Assembly: GCA_963930645.1 (NCBI GenBank)
Contig: OZ005649.1
Span: 45,390,275-45,454,274, forward strand
Length of the DNA: 64,000 bases
Reading direction: 5' to 3'
From: Salticus scenicus
Lineage: Eukaryota; Arthropoda; Arachnida; Araneae; Salticidae
A model generated the notes under the pieces. The model was given only the letters and a program-made list of their open reading frames with translations. It made no database searches and had not been told where the DNA came from. Within the stretch, counting starts at the first letter, position 1; each line of letters opens with the position of its first letter. Position numbers and translations under genes: made by a program. Below are positions 11,108 to 21,429 of this stretch, piece after piece.

Positions 11108-11863
11108 AAAAAAGTTGTAAGTTTTGATTTTGCTGATTTATTTAATACTGTAGACATCCACATTTTATTTCAGGTTTTATTAAATTACTTTGAACAATAT
11201 GATTTACAAGAATTCATTACATTTCCAAAATTTAAAGCCCTTTTGATTATCGTCTTAAATGAAAACATTTTATATAATGGGATTGGATATTACCAACAAA
11301 TTTACGGTATCCCTATGTGGGGAGGATGTTCCTCTGCCCTTGCAGATATCTATTTACATCATTATGAATTTGGTACTCATGTTTTAAATGAAATTTTGTA
11401 TATAAGATATGTAGATGATATTCTAATTGGATATGAACAAGAAGAATTTAAACTAAATTTTAATTTTTACCCCAATAATCTAAATTTAATTGAAACTGAA
11501 CCTAACAATGATTATAGTGTTGATTTCTTAGACCTTAATATTTGTATTAATAATGAAACAATCGTAATTAAAATCTATGATAAACGTGATGCTTTTAAAT
11601 TTAAAATTAACCGAATTTCTCCTTGGTCTTCTTGTTTACATAAAAATATATTCAGAAATATTATAATTAACCAACTTATTCGATGCAGTCGAATTTTTAC
11701 TTATAGTTATGACAGTGACTCTTTTGTAGTTAATTTTATACAAATTGCCATAGATAATAATTATCCTCTTTATTTTCTGTTAAATATTCTTAAACAATAT
11801 TACCAATTAGATTATATTACTTGTAAATCACGTTTTTTGAATCGTTTATCAATTCGATTTTAA
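11108..11863 (+). pseudogene. Penelope-like reverse transcriptase, second truncated copy
   Basis: This is the mirror copy and starts further downstream, at the KVVSFDFADLF segment, so the fingers are missing. Motifs A, B and C are present (YVDD in YIRYVDD). Motif B reads PMWGG instead of PMGGG, a Gly-to-Trp change in the other copy's conserved loop. Two or three other residue differences separate the copies. It ends at the same stop, followed by about 370 bp of shared 3' untranslated sequence. The upstream extension of the frame (from 11090) is junction sequence and not part of the protein. Confidence 0.85.
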
Positions 11864-12232
11864 GGTTTCTTCCTTTCATTAACTGTAACTTTCATTAACT
11901 GTTTGTTTCTATGTTTGAATTGTGTTGAATGGGTGGCATATTGCTTCATGATTTTTCTTGTATGTCGTTTTAAATTGTGATTTGGTTTTTCTTATAAATT
12001 GTTTTAAAGGTTTTTATTTGGGATTTATTCCTCATTTTGCCATTTTCATGTAAGTTTATTCTAAGTTTTGACAAAGTATCAGGTATCCGGGAGTGTTGAC
12101 CGGTCGTAAAACATGTTTAACCGGAGTGGGGTGGTCACAACTCCCCCCTGCCATTTAGATACTTTTGTCTCCATTTTTTCTTTAGCTCCTCTTCAGTTAC
12201 ATATGTTGATGTTTTTCTTTTTCATTCTATTT

Positions 12233-12233
<1 letters not shown>

Positions 12234-12304
<71 letters not shown>
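12234..12304. repeat. (AT)n microsatellite at the right edge of the Penelope-like block
   Basis: About 35 AT dinucleotides directly after the shared 3' sequence of the + strand copy. Confidence 0.92.
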
Positions 12305-12309
<5 letters not shown>

Positions 12310-12882
12310 AATTGTAGAAATTTATCAAAAATCGGCAATTAAATAAAAAAAAAGGTATTATAAAAAATAGGGGTATAAGAAAAGTGGTACCCCTGGACAT
12401 CGTCGTCGAGATATTTCCTATTTTGAACAGCAAGCTTTACTTTTAGGCGCTCCTTTAAACTATTATATTATTTAATTAAAGAATTTTAAATAGTAATATA
12501 AATTTTATCCTCATCATTCAATGCGGTATCTGCTAGTGGCGTATATACACGTTGATATAATGTAACCGTTTGAGTGCAATGAGGCGTTATCGCGGTTATC
12601 CTGGCTCGTGTCAAAAATGCATAGAAGAGCGATTGCGGCGCTGTTGGTAACTATAAATTTCGCATTAATTGAGAGAGCAGTTGTATTCACATCAACTGCA
12701 GTTTTTATTAATATAATTCAACTGCGTTTTTTAATAAGATAAGAATCAATCTCTTAAGCACATGGGTTACTACATTGGCTTACCCTAGTAGATCACAGTT
12801 TGAATTGAATGATCGTTTTCACATGTTGTATTTCCCACTTATTTTGTCTTTACAACGTTTTGTAACAGTGTTAACTTTATAC
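12305..12882. other. Non-coding stretch
   Basis: No gene, RNA or repeat boundary recognised. Confidence 0.4.
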
Positions 12883-13103
12883 GGTTGATTGGTTGGTTGT
12901 GTGGTATAAGGCCGATTGACTGCTCTAGGATTCTAAGCCTGAAGGGTAGTGCCCTCCGTGAGAATTCTAGCCCGTATTTACACAAGTTTCGGATAAAACC
13001 ATGGGAAACTCCGAACATTTAGGCCGACGAGCATGACCTGGGATCGAACCCGGTACATCACGTCTACCAGCTTTTAGCGAATATCGCTCACTGCTGGTGG
13101 CCC
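12883..13103 (-). mobile_element. tRNA-derived SINE with CCAA-type tail
   Basis: On the - strand a B-box-like GGTTCGATCCC lies about 60 bp from the 5' end, downstream of an A-box-like region, as in a Pol III internal promoter. The 3' tail is made of AACC/CCAA units (complement of GGTTGATTGGTTGGTTG). Related segments are at 18790-19016 and 28969-29070; the latter keeps a GGCCGAGCGGTT motif typical of tRNA-Leu/Ser. No intact cloverleaf remains. Confidence 0.7.
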
Positions 13104-14155
13104 ATTTAATTTTATACTGACAGAATATCCAGTTTTGTTTTGGATGTTTAATATGTCCTATAAAATAAAGAACATAAGCTACAAATCACAAATTAGAGAC
13201 TTACTCAGAAAAAAAAAAAAAAAAAAAAAAAAAAAAGGACTTCCTAAATTTTAAAAGCTTAGAAAAATCACATACTTCAAATGATTTATTTTATGCCAGA
13301 AAATTTCATTTTGAAAAACTAATGTTTTATGCATTATCAGCTTCAAGAACGTTCGAAAATGTAAATAAAATAATTAATATAAACAGTTAGCCTGCTATAT
13401 GTTTAGAGTAAAGATTTATTAAATTAAGGAATTTTTTAAAATATTTATTAAGAAATATATGTGACGGTAAGAAATAAAATTTCAGAACTTCACTTAAAAT
13501 TTAATGAGAACAACACCCTCAATATTTCCTTCGTTTCACATTTCACCATTTTCATTATTTTCATTTCAGATTTGTAATCGTAGTCCGTAGTTTAAAGTTA
13601 ATAAAAGACTCAAAGAATTCTTTTAAAATGCATATTTGAACATTTCAAACTAATAAGAGTATTTTGACTGTGCATATGACAATCTGTGTGAACTAATGCT
13701 TTTCTTTCTATATTGTGCCTCATTTGTCAAATATATACAGAAACTTTCTAAATATGAAAATATTTTCATACAAAACTTTACTTAAATAATACTTTGATCA
13801 ACTAGTAGTATACTTCAGTCCGACTTTATTCCCTTTATTGTAATATAAATGAATAATTTATTATTTATATTCCGTTATTGAATGGAAAATTTATGTAGAT
13901 TTTGAAATCTTGATAATGCTGAATTTTTGCCTGTCTTCTGTAAAATCCCATTATCCCTGTGCAATTAAGTTTATCTCAGATATTTATTTCGATAAAATAA
14001 TAATCATTTAGATATTTTATTTCGCTTTCATTTCACCTGATCAGTAAAGTGTGTACTGTTACGTAAAAAAATATATTTAAGGAAGATAAAATTTCATAAT
14101 GATGTATGCATAGAAAGTACATGGATATAGTATGTATATAGAGATAAGTGCATGC
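13104..14155. other. AT-rich non-coding stretch
   Basis: Poly-A of about 29 at 13208-13236. No gene seen. Confidence 0.5.
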
Positions 14156-14159
14156 TTAA

Positions 14160-14791
14160 CCTTCCTACCCTGTTGAAAAAATTTTACGCTTTACCTGTAT
14201 GGGTCGAATCGACCCACTTTGTATAGATTGAATTTAGGTCTTAAAAAAAAATTTCTATGGAGCTCATTTTACATCTACTTTTCGAACAACTATCCCCATC
14301 TATTGACTATACCTGAAAATGAAGTCTACTCAAAAGAAAAAAATGGTGTTTTAAGCATTTCTATGCATGTTAATACACGTTTCTATGCACGTTTTACCTG
14401 TATGGGTCGAATCGACCCACTTTGTATGGGTTGAATTTAGGTCTTAAGAAAGAACTTCTATGGAGCTCATTTTACATCTACGTTTCCGACAACTATCGCC
14501 ATTTATTGACTATTCCTGAAAATGAAGTCTACTTAAAAGAAAAAAAATGGTGTTTTAAGCATTTCTATGCATGTTAATAATGTGGGTCAAATCGACCCAG
14601 ACAGGTAATATGTCACATATTTTTTTGGGGTGGTTCAAAACAAACCAATGACTCTGAAAACATCATATATTAAACGAATGCATATTTTTGAGGCGTACAT
14701 AATGTTTGAACAATCAAAATTAAAATCTGTAGAAGATATCGAAAGATCAATTTTAAAAATGTATCGAATCGACCCATACAGGGTAGAAAGG
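14160..14791. mobile_element. piggyBac-type MITE with internal duplication
   Basis: TTAA lies directly outside both ends (14156-14159, 14792-14795). The ends CCTTCCTACCCTG and CAGGGTAGAAAGG are inverted repeats. Inside, a segment of about 205 bp beginning at the GGGTCGAATCGACCCA palindrome is present twice in tandem (about 14188 and 14393). A third GGGTC..GACCCA block is at 14583, and a related TCGAATCGACCCA block is at the right end. TTAA duplication defines piggyBac. No transposase. Confidence 0.82.
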
Positions 14792-14813
14792 TTAATATAC
14801 ATGTGCAGTATAT

Positions 14814-14828
14814 CTATATCTATATCTA

Positions 14829-14864
<36 letters not shown>

Positions 14865-14866
14865 CA
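14814..14866. repeat. (ATATCT)n followed by (GT)n
   Basis: Simple repeats. They produce the repetitive-looking open frames on both strands here, which are not genes. Confidence 0.85.
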
Positions 14867-15018
14867 CGGGCAAAACGCATAAAATATTTTTATTATATAT
14901 CTAATTACGTGTGCGTATTTGCTAATAATAATAAAATATGTGTATAATATTTGGGAAAAGTATATGTGCGTAATAATATAAGAGTACATCTCTTTTTTCT
15001 TTCAGTATATGTATGTAC

Positions 15019-15019
15019 G

Positions 15020-15049
<30 letters not shown>
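15019..15049. repeat. (TA)n microsatellite
   Basis: About 15 TA units. Confidence 0.85.
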
Positions 15050-15050
<1 letters not shown>

Positions 15051-15143
15051 TAAATGACAACTGTTCCAATTTTCGATACCAACATTTTGTAATAGAAAAT
15101 TCCACCTTATTTCATTTTAGAAAACTGCTGCAAAAGCTTTTAA

Positions 15144-15367
15144 CACCTTAACGCGCGCTGTCCTCGCTACGAGGACGCAAAATTTAAGATTCAGCTGCAA
15201 AAATTCATCCCGGAAAATTTTTTTAGCAATAATTCATGTTTATAAGATATCAAAAAAGGTCGGTTTTTTAAACCTTGAAATTTAAAATTTCTTTTAGTTT
15301 AATTTAGTTCATGAATTCCGGTGGCAGTATAATTTAAATGTTTCAAATTGTCTTGCGCCGCAAAGGG
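15144..15367. mobile_element. piggyBac-type MITE, divergent
   Basis: TTAA adjoins both sides (15140-15143, 15368-15371). The left end CACCTTAACGCGCGC and right end GCGCCGCAAAGGG are imperfect inverted repeats. It is 224 bp and non-coding. Confidence 0.6.
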
Positions 15368-15371
15368 TTAA

Positions 15372-16548
15372 AAATATCTAGTAAAAAAAAAAAAGAAACA
15401 GAAGGGTTGGCAGCTGTGATTGATATATATATACATATTATTTCATCCAAAAAAGATTTTAAGTAATGCATGTATTTCATGGGAAAGCCTTTTCTATATG
15501 TACACTTTTTTTTTTTTTTTTTATGCATGCGTAGTTAAAAATTACTTATTAAAAATGCTGATATTTCGTAAGATATTTATCATTTTTGCATTCTGATTGC
15601 AGTATGCTGTGTCTAATGCAATATGTCAAATTCGCTTAAAAGGACTTTGCACTTGGTCTAATACCTTACGTGTTGCAGTTAAAGAAGTGGATTTTTATAC
15701 TTTTTTTTTAACGGTTATATCTCAATGAAAGTCTTATAAAAATTATACAGATAATGAAAAAATTCTCATAATTAGATGCGACAGTCAAAACGTATTTAAA
15801 GATTTACTTTTTACAGGGTGATCCAAAGCATTTTGATTATTATTCAATTTTTTACTGGTCCCCTTTTTCTCTTCAGGACACAACTTTTACTGAAATATAC
15901 GGGGTATAACTTTATACTACGAAAGTTTCAAGATGATTCCTAAAGAACTTTTCTACATATTTGACAAAACGTCTTAATTCCAAAGTACCCAAATACTTAT
16001 TGGTAGATAGTGTATAATTTGTAAAAATAACGTCATACAATAACAATAACTGGTTTTTACATAAGTTCAACAAATCAAAAGATTTTTTTTTCTCGATAGT
16101 TCTAGTAGATTTTCCAAAATAATTAACAACTTCTTTATCTTTGATTCTTTAACGGAAGTTATATTCGTGCGAAATAATAACATTTACTGATAATGTAAAA
16201 TTAAAAACGTGATTTGCCTTCTAAAGATTTTCGAATTTTCCTCGATATTTTTTCTGTAAAATAATAACTAAAATAAGAAAATAGAGAAAAAATATCTAAT
16301 ATAAGTCATGAAAATTTTTAAAGTGGATTTTTGTTTTTTTAATAAGAGGTAATTATATTTATTTTAACCTGAAGAAGGAAGTGTTTTTCTTATCTTCAAA
16401 TTTAATCTTCATATCTTAAACGTAACAATATATATATATATAAATGTGTATTTTCTTTAAGTGCCGTTAAGCTTGCGTACGACAGTAGAATTTATCTAAT
16501 CGATTGCTCAGAATACAATATAAATGACTTAAAGAGGAATTCGTGATA
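15372..16548. other. Non-coding stretch
   Basis: Poly-T/A tracts, with a short (TA)n near 16430. No gene seen. Confidence 0.45.
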
Positions 16549-16695
16549 CGTACCTGTCAACGTTTTAATTAATACTGCGCAACATTGTTAGTATTCCCCC
16601 CCCCCCCCCCCCCACACACACTTCCTTTTTTCTATATAAAAAAAAGAGGGTATTAACAATTTTACAAAATATTAATTAGAATGATGGCAGGTATG
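16549..16695. mobile_element. hAT-like MITE with 6-bp target duplication and C-run
   Basis: CGTACCTGTCAAC at the left and GATGGCAGGTATG at the right are inverted repeats. GTGATA flanks both sides (16543-16548, 16696-16701). A poly-C run of about 17 at 16596-16613 has replaced the usual CCGCCC block. Confidence 0.78.
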
Positions 16696-16938
16696 GTGAT
16701 ATCTTTTCGTTAAATAGTGTAACGTTTCAGAGGAAAGCCAAACTTCTGTTAAAAAGAGAAATTTCTGCTAAAAAAAAACGAAAATCTAAGATGGCAATGG
16801 GATAAATTAAACAAATAACTTGATTTTTATGGATAAAATAAACAATTTTTCAGAACATATCTTTTACATGAAAGTAATATAGTGTAATAACATAAATATA
16901 GTTTTTAAATTAAATTGTAATATGTGTTTATACTAAAG

Positions 16939-17119
16939 CAGAGCTGCCAACCTAATCCGGCAAATTGTTTGTACCGCCCCTTTTCTACAGCACTTATTTT
17001 TTAGAGTATTTGTTTTCTTAATTCATCGTAAATATATTTTAAGAGCATTACTCTAAAAATTAAGTGGTGTAGAAAAAGGGGTGGTACTAACAATTTGCCG
17101 GATTAGGATGGCAGCTCTG
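16939..17119. mobile_element. hAT-like MITE (family C2) with 6-bp target duplication
   Basis: CAGAGCTGCCAACCTAATCC is nearly perfectly inverted at the right (CCGGATTAGGATGGCAGCTCTG region). CTAAAG flanks both sides (16933-16938, 17120-17125). A nearly identical element is nested at 20894-21076, also with a 6-bp duplication. Confidence 0.85.
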
Positions 17120-17252
17120 CTAAAGCATTTTACCAAAATATTATTTTTTAATACAGTTAATTATATTTTATTTATATCTTCTTAATTTGAAATATAGCAG
17201 TAAATATTCGTAAAATATCAGTTGCACTTTTAAATAATACACAATAATTTAA
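17120..17252. other. Short AT-rich spacer between two MITEs
   Basis: No feature recognised. Confidence 0.4.
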
Positions 17253-17449
17253 CAGAGTTGCCATATCTTTTAAAAATTTATTCCGGAGCATTGTTAGCCC
17301 CGCCTTTTTTTCATACTAGTAATTGAAGAATTTTTCTTTTTATTTAATCGTTGTCACATATTGAAGAGAAATATTCTACAAAAATTCTGGGCAAAAAGAA
17401 AGCTGGGTTTAAAATGCTTCGGAATAAATTATAAAAGTTGGCAATTCTG
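17253..17449. mobile_element. hAT MITE (family B), degenerate flanks
   Basis: CAGAGTTGCC at the left and GGCAATTCTG at the right, with the family B interior (CCGGAGCATTGTTAGCCCCG). Flanks TAATTTAA and ACTTTAAA match at 6 of 8 positions. Confidence 0.75.
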
Positions 17450-18570
17450 ACTTTAAATGACATCGCTATTTACAGTAAACTGCACTGTTTATTATTCATG
17501 CCTTTTGACTTATTTCTCTTTTTATTTTTATTTATTATTTTTTTTCTGTAACTTTTTCTAATTAAGAAAGAACCTTCGTAAAGTAGTTATAATTTTTGCA
17601 GTCTAAGTATAAACTTATTAAACTTTTAAATTATCAAGTTTTTAGCAAGAAAATAATAATTGCATTTTATTATTCATACCAACAACATTCATTTCTCGTA
17701 ATGAAACTTCATTTCATAACATACCTTTCTTAAACTTTATCGGTCGAACCACTGTTTTGCCTTACAAATAAATATGAGTATTGCATTATTATGTACTCTT
17801 AATTTAATAGTAGTAACAACTTAATTATTTCCCATTTCCTCGATTAAGTAAACGTAATGTAAGAGGAAATAGTAATTCGAAGAAATATTCAGAAGAAAGT
17901 TTCGCTTCGTATTTCTAAATTTGTGAATAGAGAAAATTATTTCCTTAAATAATTTTATTCTGCAATTCCTAAATGTTATTCAATTAAATAGTCATTATTT
18001 GAATAAATTTTTCTTCTTATTTTCTCAAACATTATTTCAGTAATCCAGTTACATAATTTGTATATTTAGGGAAGAAATTTTCTTCTTCTGTCATTTCTTT
18101 CATTTCATTTTCTTTTTCTTTTTTTAAGAAAAAGTAATTCCATAGAAGAAGATAAAAGTATGACAATGTCATATAAAAATTAATTGGAAAAAGAAAGAAA
18201 AATCTTTTATTTCAAATTTACTAAAGCTCTCCCAACATCTTTCCAAATCTTTCTGCCTTGTTCAAATAGCAACAGGTTTTATCTCCGCAACCTGCCACTG
18301 ATAAAAGAAGAAGAACAAACTTAACTAATATATTGTCATAGGTTATGGACTATGTCAACAATTCACCAAAAATGGTGAATTAAAAAGTAATCACAAGATT
18401 TAAAACGGACAAACAGATTTTTGCTCATGGAACTTACTCTGAAGAGGTAAATCTCTGGAAATATTTTTGCATTGTACTACCTTCTGCTGTAGACTCGTGT
18501 GTAAAATTTGAGCAAAAACTGTTCGGTAGATTTAGAATTACGAATTCTCAAGATATGGCCCAGACAGACA
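17450..18570. other. AT-rich non-coding stretch
   Basis: No gene seen. Near 18490 a CTCGTGTGTAAAAT motif recurs at about 19950, which suggests that both flank segments belong to one older repeat split by later insertions. Confidence 0.4.
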
Positions 18571-18783
18571 CATACTTGCCAACCATCTCATTAATAACCG
18601 TACAATTGTTAACGCCCCCTGAAAAAACGCCCCTTTTCTCACACCAGTATATTTTTAGAGTAATTCTCTCCAAATGTTGTTGCGATTAAATAAGACTAAA
18701 ATTACTCTAAAAAATTATTGGTGTGTAAAAAAAGGCGGGTACTAAAAATTGTACGGTTCATAATGAGATGGTTGGCAAGTATG
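18571..18783. mobile_element. hAT-like MITE (family C)
   Basis: CATACTTGCCAACCATCTCA and the inverse TGAGATGGTTGGCAAGTATG are almost perfect; inward GTACAATTGTTAACGCC pairs with its counterpart at about 18736-18752. No clear target duplication. Confidence 0.78.
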
Positions 18784-18789
18784 TGGTTT

Positions 18790-19016
18790 TGGTTTTTATG
18801 TTAAGGCCATTTGATTGCGCTATAATTGTCTTGGGCCTGGAAGGGGAGAGTTTCTTCCGTGGGGTCTTTCTAACGGATCCCAGCCAGTATTTGCGAAAAT
18901 TTTGGAGAAAACCACTGAAAATTTCGGCCGACAAGCCAACAAGTGTGACCTGTAACAAAACCTGACACCTCATGTCTACCAGCTTCGAGAGCAGAAACTC
19001 TGGAACATTGGTGGGG
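18790..19016 (-). mobile_element. Decayed tRNA-derived SINE
   Basis: Shares with 12883-13103 the ordered blocks AAGGCC..TTGATTGC, TTGCGAAA, CGGCCGACAAG, TGTGACCTG and TCTACCAGCTT. The B-box is mutated. It is probably an old copy of the same family. Confidence 0.55.
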
Positions 19017-19098
19017 ATGCTTCCAGCGTCATAGATTTCAGGAAGTACTGGCGTATTGTATTTATTGAAATTTTATTTTTCCGACTGAGTGAAAATAA

Positions 19099-19170
19099 TG
19101 CCTGGACCAGGAATCGAACCCCGGATCTTTGACTTACAAGGTCAATGCTCTACCACTGAGCTATCCAGGC
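19099..19170 (-). tRNA. tRNA-Thr(UGU)-like, inverted unit
   Basis: 72 nt with a 7-bp acceptor stem (GCCTGGA/TCCAGGC), a 4-bp D stem with an AGTGGTA loop, a 5-bp anticodon stem TTGAC/GTCAA and loop CTTGTAA (anticodon TGT, Thr). The T arm has the B-box GGTTCGATTCC, with one G-G mismatch in its 5-bp stem. A TTTT Pol III terminator lies 3 nt downstream. It is part of the retroposed multimer, so it may be a tRNA pseudogene or SINE head. Confidence 0.75.
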
Positions 19171-19458
19171 CGACATCCCGGTCTGCATTACTCACTCAGA
19201 CAACCTTATAGGCAGAAACATCTCTGGTCTATCATTTAGATAGCTCAACAGAAAATAAGCCGCAGGAAAAGGAAAATATGATTTTCTTCCACAGTTAATT
19301 GTGTGATTTTAATAAAAAAAAAATTGTATTTCTCTCCCATTGTTTATTGGTGTTTTCCTTTTCCTGCGGCTTATTTTCTGTTGAGCTATCTAAATGATAG
19401 ACCAGAGATGTTTCTGCCTATAAGGTTGTCTGAGTGAGTAATGCAGACCGGGATGTCG

Positions 19459-19530
19459 GCCTGGATAGCTCAGTGGTAGAGCATTGACCTTGTAAGTCAA
19501 AGATCCGGGGTTCGATTCCCGGTCCAGGCA
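19459..19530 (+). tRNA. tRNA-Thr(UGU)-like, first direct unit
   Basis: Same 72-nt sequence and fold as the inverted copy, with A-box TAGCTCAGTGGTAG and B-box GGTTCGATTCC. TTTT follows at about 19534. Near identity of the copies means identity alone cannot show selection. Confidence 0.75.
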
Positions 19531-19749
19531 TTATTTTCACTCAGTCGGAAAAATAAAATTTCAATAAATATGATTTTCTTCCACAGTTAATTGTGTGATT
19601 TTAATAAAAAAAAATTGTATTTCTCTCCCATTGTTTATTGGTGTTTTCCTTTTCCTGCGGCTTATTTTCTGTTGAGCTATCTAAATGATAGACCAGAGAT
19701 GTTTCTGGCTATAAGGTTGTCTGAGTGAGTAATGCAGACCGGGATGTCG

Positions 19750-19821
19750 GCCTGGATAGCTCAGTGGTAGAGCATTGACCTTGTAAGTCAAAGATCCGGG
19801 GTTCGATTCCCGGTCCAGGCA
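19750..19821 (+). tRNA. tRNA-Thr(UGU)-like, second direct unit
   Basis: Identical tRNA body to 19459-19530. The only nearby difference is one base in the leader (TTTCTGGCTAT against TTTCTGCCTAT). TTTT follows at about 19825. Confidence 0.75.
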
Positions 19822-19925
19822 TTATTTTCACTCAGTCGGAAAAATAAAATTTCAATAAATATGATTTTCTTCCACAGTTAATTGTGTGATTTTAATAATA
19901 ATAAAAAAAAAAAACTGGCGTATTG

Positions 19926-20665
19926 AATTGTCATCGATTATGAACTCGTGTGTAAAATGCGAACAAAACTGAATCGGCAAAAAGGATTAAAAGAATTGAC
20001 ACAGGCGACAGATTTGTTTTGCCTCTGAAACATGCTCCTGGTAAGATAGAATATTAAAAATACTTAAAAACTGTATTGTTATCACCAATTGAAAATTTTT
20101 TGTAAAATTAATTCTGTGGAAATGTGCTAAAAATTGACTGCAAGATTTGATCCAGACAGACAAGCAGAACAACAACGATAGAGAAAACCGGGTAGTAAAA
20201 AAAATAGAATAACGGAAACATTACATCACATAATTTATTTAAGTTTAGCAATAAATTTGAATATTTTTGTGAATTTAAACTGATTTGAAAATAAATGTTA
20301 GTTTTAATTGAATTTCATGTATATCGAAACTAATGTTCGAACTTCAAACTTTTCGAGACGCAGATTAAAAAAATACAAAAATAAATGAACAAAATGCATA
20401 AAAACACTCTATTCGAATTTTAACATGCTGTGTACCATACATATCATCAGCTGTGCAAACGGTTAAATTTAAGAAGGAAAGATTGTAGGGCAGATAAATT
20501 TCGATTGATATGGTGTGGTTAATTACAAAAATTGACAACATTAATTACAAGTATTATTTTTTCTGTATTAAATCACAAAAATTCTTATAAAAGGTTTTAC
20601 TATATAAAAATAACGGTGTCGAAGCTATGCGAAAATGATACCCCCTATTTTTATATCACTAAAGG
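19926..20665. other. AT-rich non-coding stretch
   Basis: No gene seen. Confidence 0.45.
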
Positions 20666-20864
20666 CAGAGTTGACAACTTTATGATTTATTCCAGCGCAT
20701 TTTTAGTTTCGCCTTTATTTCACATTCCTTTATTTAAGAATAATTTTCTCCAATGTACAACTACGACAAAATAAAAAAAAAAAGGTTACACTTAAAAAAA
20801 ATTAATATCGAAAGAAGGAGGGGCTAACAATGTTTCGGAAAAAATTGTAAAAGTTGGAAACTCT
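20666..20864. mobile_element. hAT MITE (family B), right end overlapped by another MITE
   Basis: CAGAGTTGACAACTTTATGA at the left and AAAGTTGGAAACTCT at the right. The final TG is replaced by the start of the next element. The interior matches family B (CCAGCGCATTTTTAGTTTCG / GGGGCTAACAATGTTTCGGA). Confidence 0.72.
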
Positions 20865-21255
20865 CATACTTGCCAACATCCTCATTAATATTCCAGACCT
20901 GCTAACCTAATCAGGCAAATTTTTCGTACCGCCCCTTTTTCTACACTACTTAATTTTTAGAGTAATTCTCTTCAAATTTATTTACGATGAATTAAGGAAA
21001 CAAATACTCTAAAAAATTAAGTGGTGTAGAAAAAGGGGCGGTACAAACAGTTTTCCGGATTAGGTTGGCGCCTCTGATATTCCGTAGTGATGCTAATCCC
21101 GCACTTTTTCTCATACCAATAAATTTTTAGAGTAATATTCTCCAAATGTAATGACAATTAAATAAGACGAAAAACACTCTAAAAGAATACTGGTGTAAAA
21201 TAGAAGGCGGGGTTAACGATAATGCGGAATATTAATCAGGATGCTGGCAAGTATG
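20865..21255. mobile_element. hAT-like MITE (family C), split by a nested MITE
   Basis: CATACTTGCCAAC at the left and GCTGGCAAGTATG at the right. Flanks AAACTCT / AAACTAT look like a degenerate duplication. The left arm is interrupted at 20893 by a second element. Across the break the family sequence ..ATTAATATTCCGTAGTG.. is restored. Confidence 0.8.
20894..21076. mobile_element. hAT-like MITE (family C2) nested inside family C
   Basis: CAGACCTGCTAACCTAATC and its imperfect inverse, with ATATTC at both edges (20888-20893, 21077-21082): a perfect 6-bp duplication, as in the sister copy at 16939-17119. Confidence 0.85.
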
Positions 21256-21429
21256 AAACTATTCTACAGGGTATTTCCATGAAAAATTTAGTGTCAGTCA
21301 TAGAAAAGTATACTTCGCTGTCACCAGTATTTTCTAACATTCAGAAACACCACAGAAAAGCTGCAGTTAGCTAACTCACTTCGCTGCAGATCCCTTGCAT
21401 GCCCTAGTCCACACTTCAACTACTACCTT

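Larger units (their letters stand above)
9650..12233. mobile_element. Two Penelope-like elements head to head (large palindrome)
   Basis: The segments 9745-10872 and 11108-12233 are near-identical inverted copies, separated by about 235 bp (10873-11107) present only in the - strand copy. Each copy is truncated at its 5' end, and the 5' ends meet in the centre. The outer 3' ends both abut (TA)n tracts. The arms differ at only a few sites, so the structure is young or kept homogeneous. Confidence 0.85.
19059..19913. mobile_element. Retroposed multimer of a tRNA-Thr-containing unit, first unit inverted
   Basis: The block is flanked by identical ACTGGCGTATTG (19047-19058 and 19914-19925) and ends in an A-rich tail (about 19896-19913), the marks of LINE-type target-primed insertion. 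A unit of about 291 bp, each with one complete tRNA-like gene, recurs in direct orientation (period points 19278, 19570, 19861). A segment of about 217 bp (19060-19276) is an inverted copy of a unit. The inverted segment ends, in RNA order, exactly where the direct part begins, as expected for twin priming. Copies differ by one or two bases. Units join through A-rich linkers. Confidence 0.85.

Noticed and set aside
11108..11163. N-terminal extension of the - strand Penelope-like frame
   Set aside because: These residues are antisense of the opposite palindrome arm; homology to reverse transcriptase starts only near 11107.
14630..15151. Overlapping frames of 65-105 codons with ISISISIS, HTHTHT or YIYIYI runs
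   Set aside because: Produced by (ATATCT)n, (GT)n and (TA)n microsatellites.
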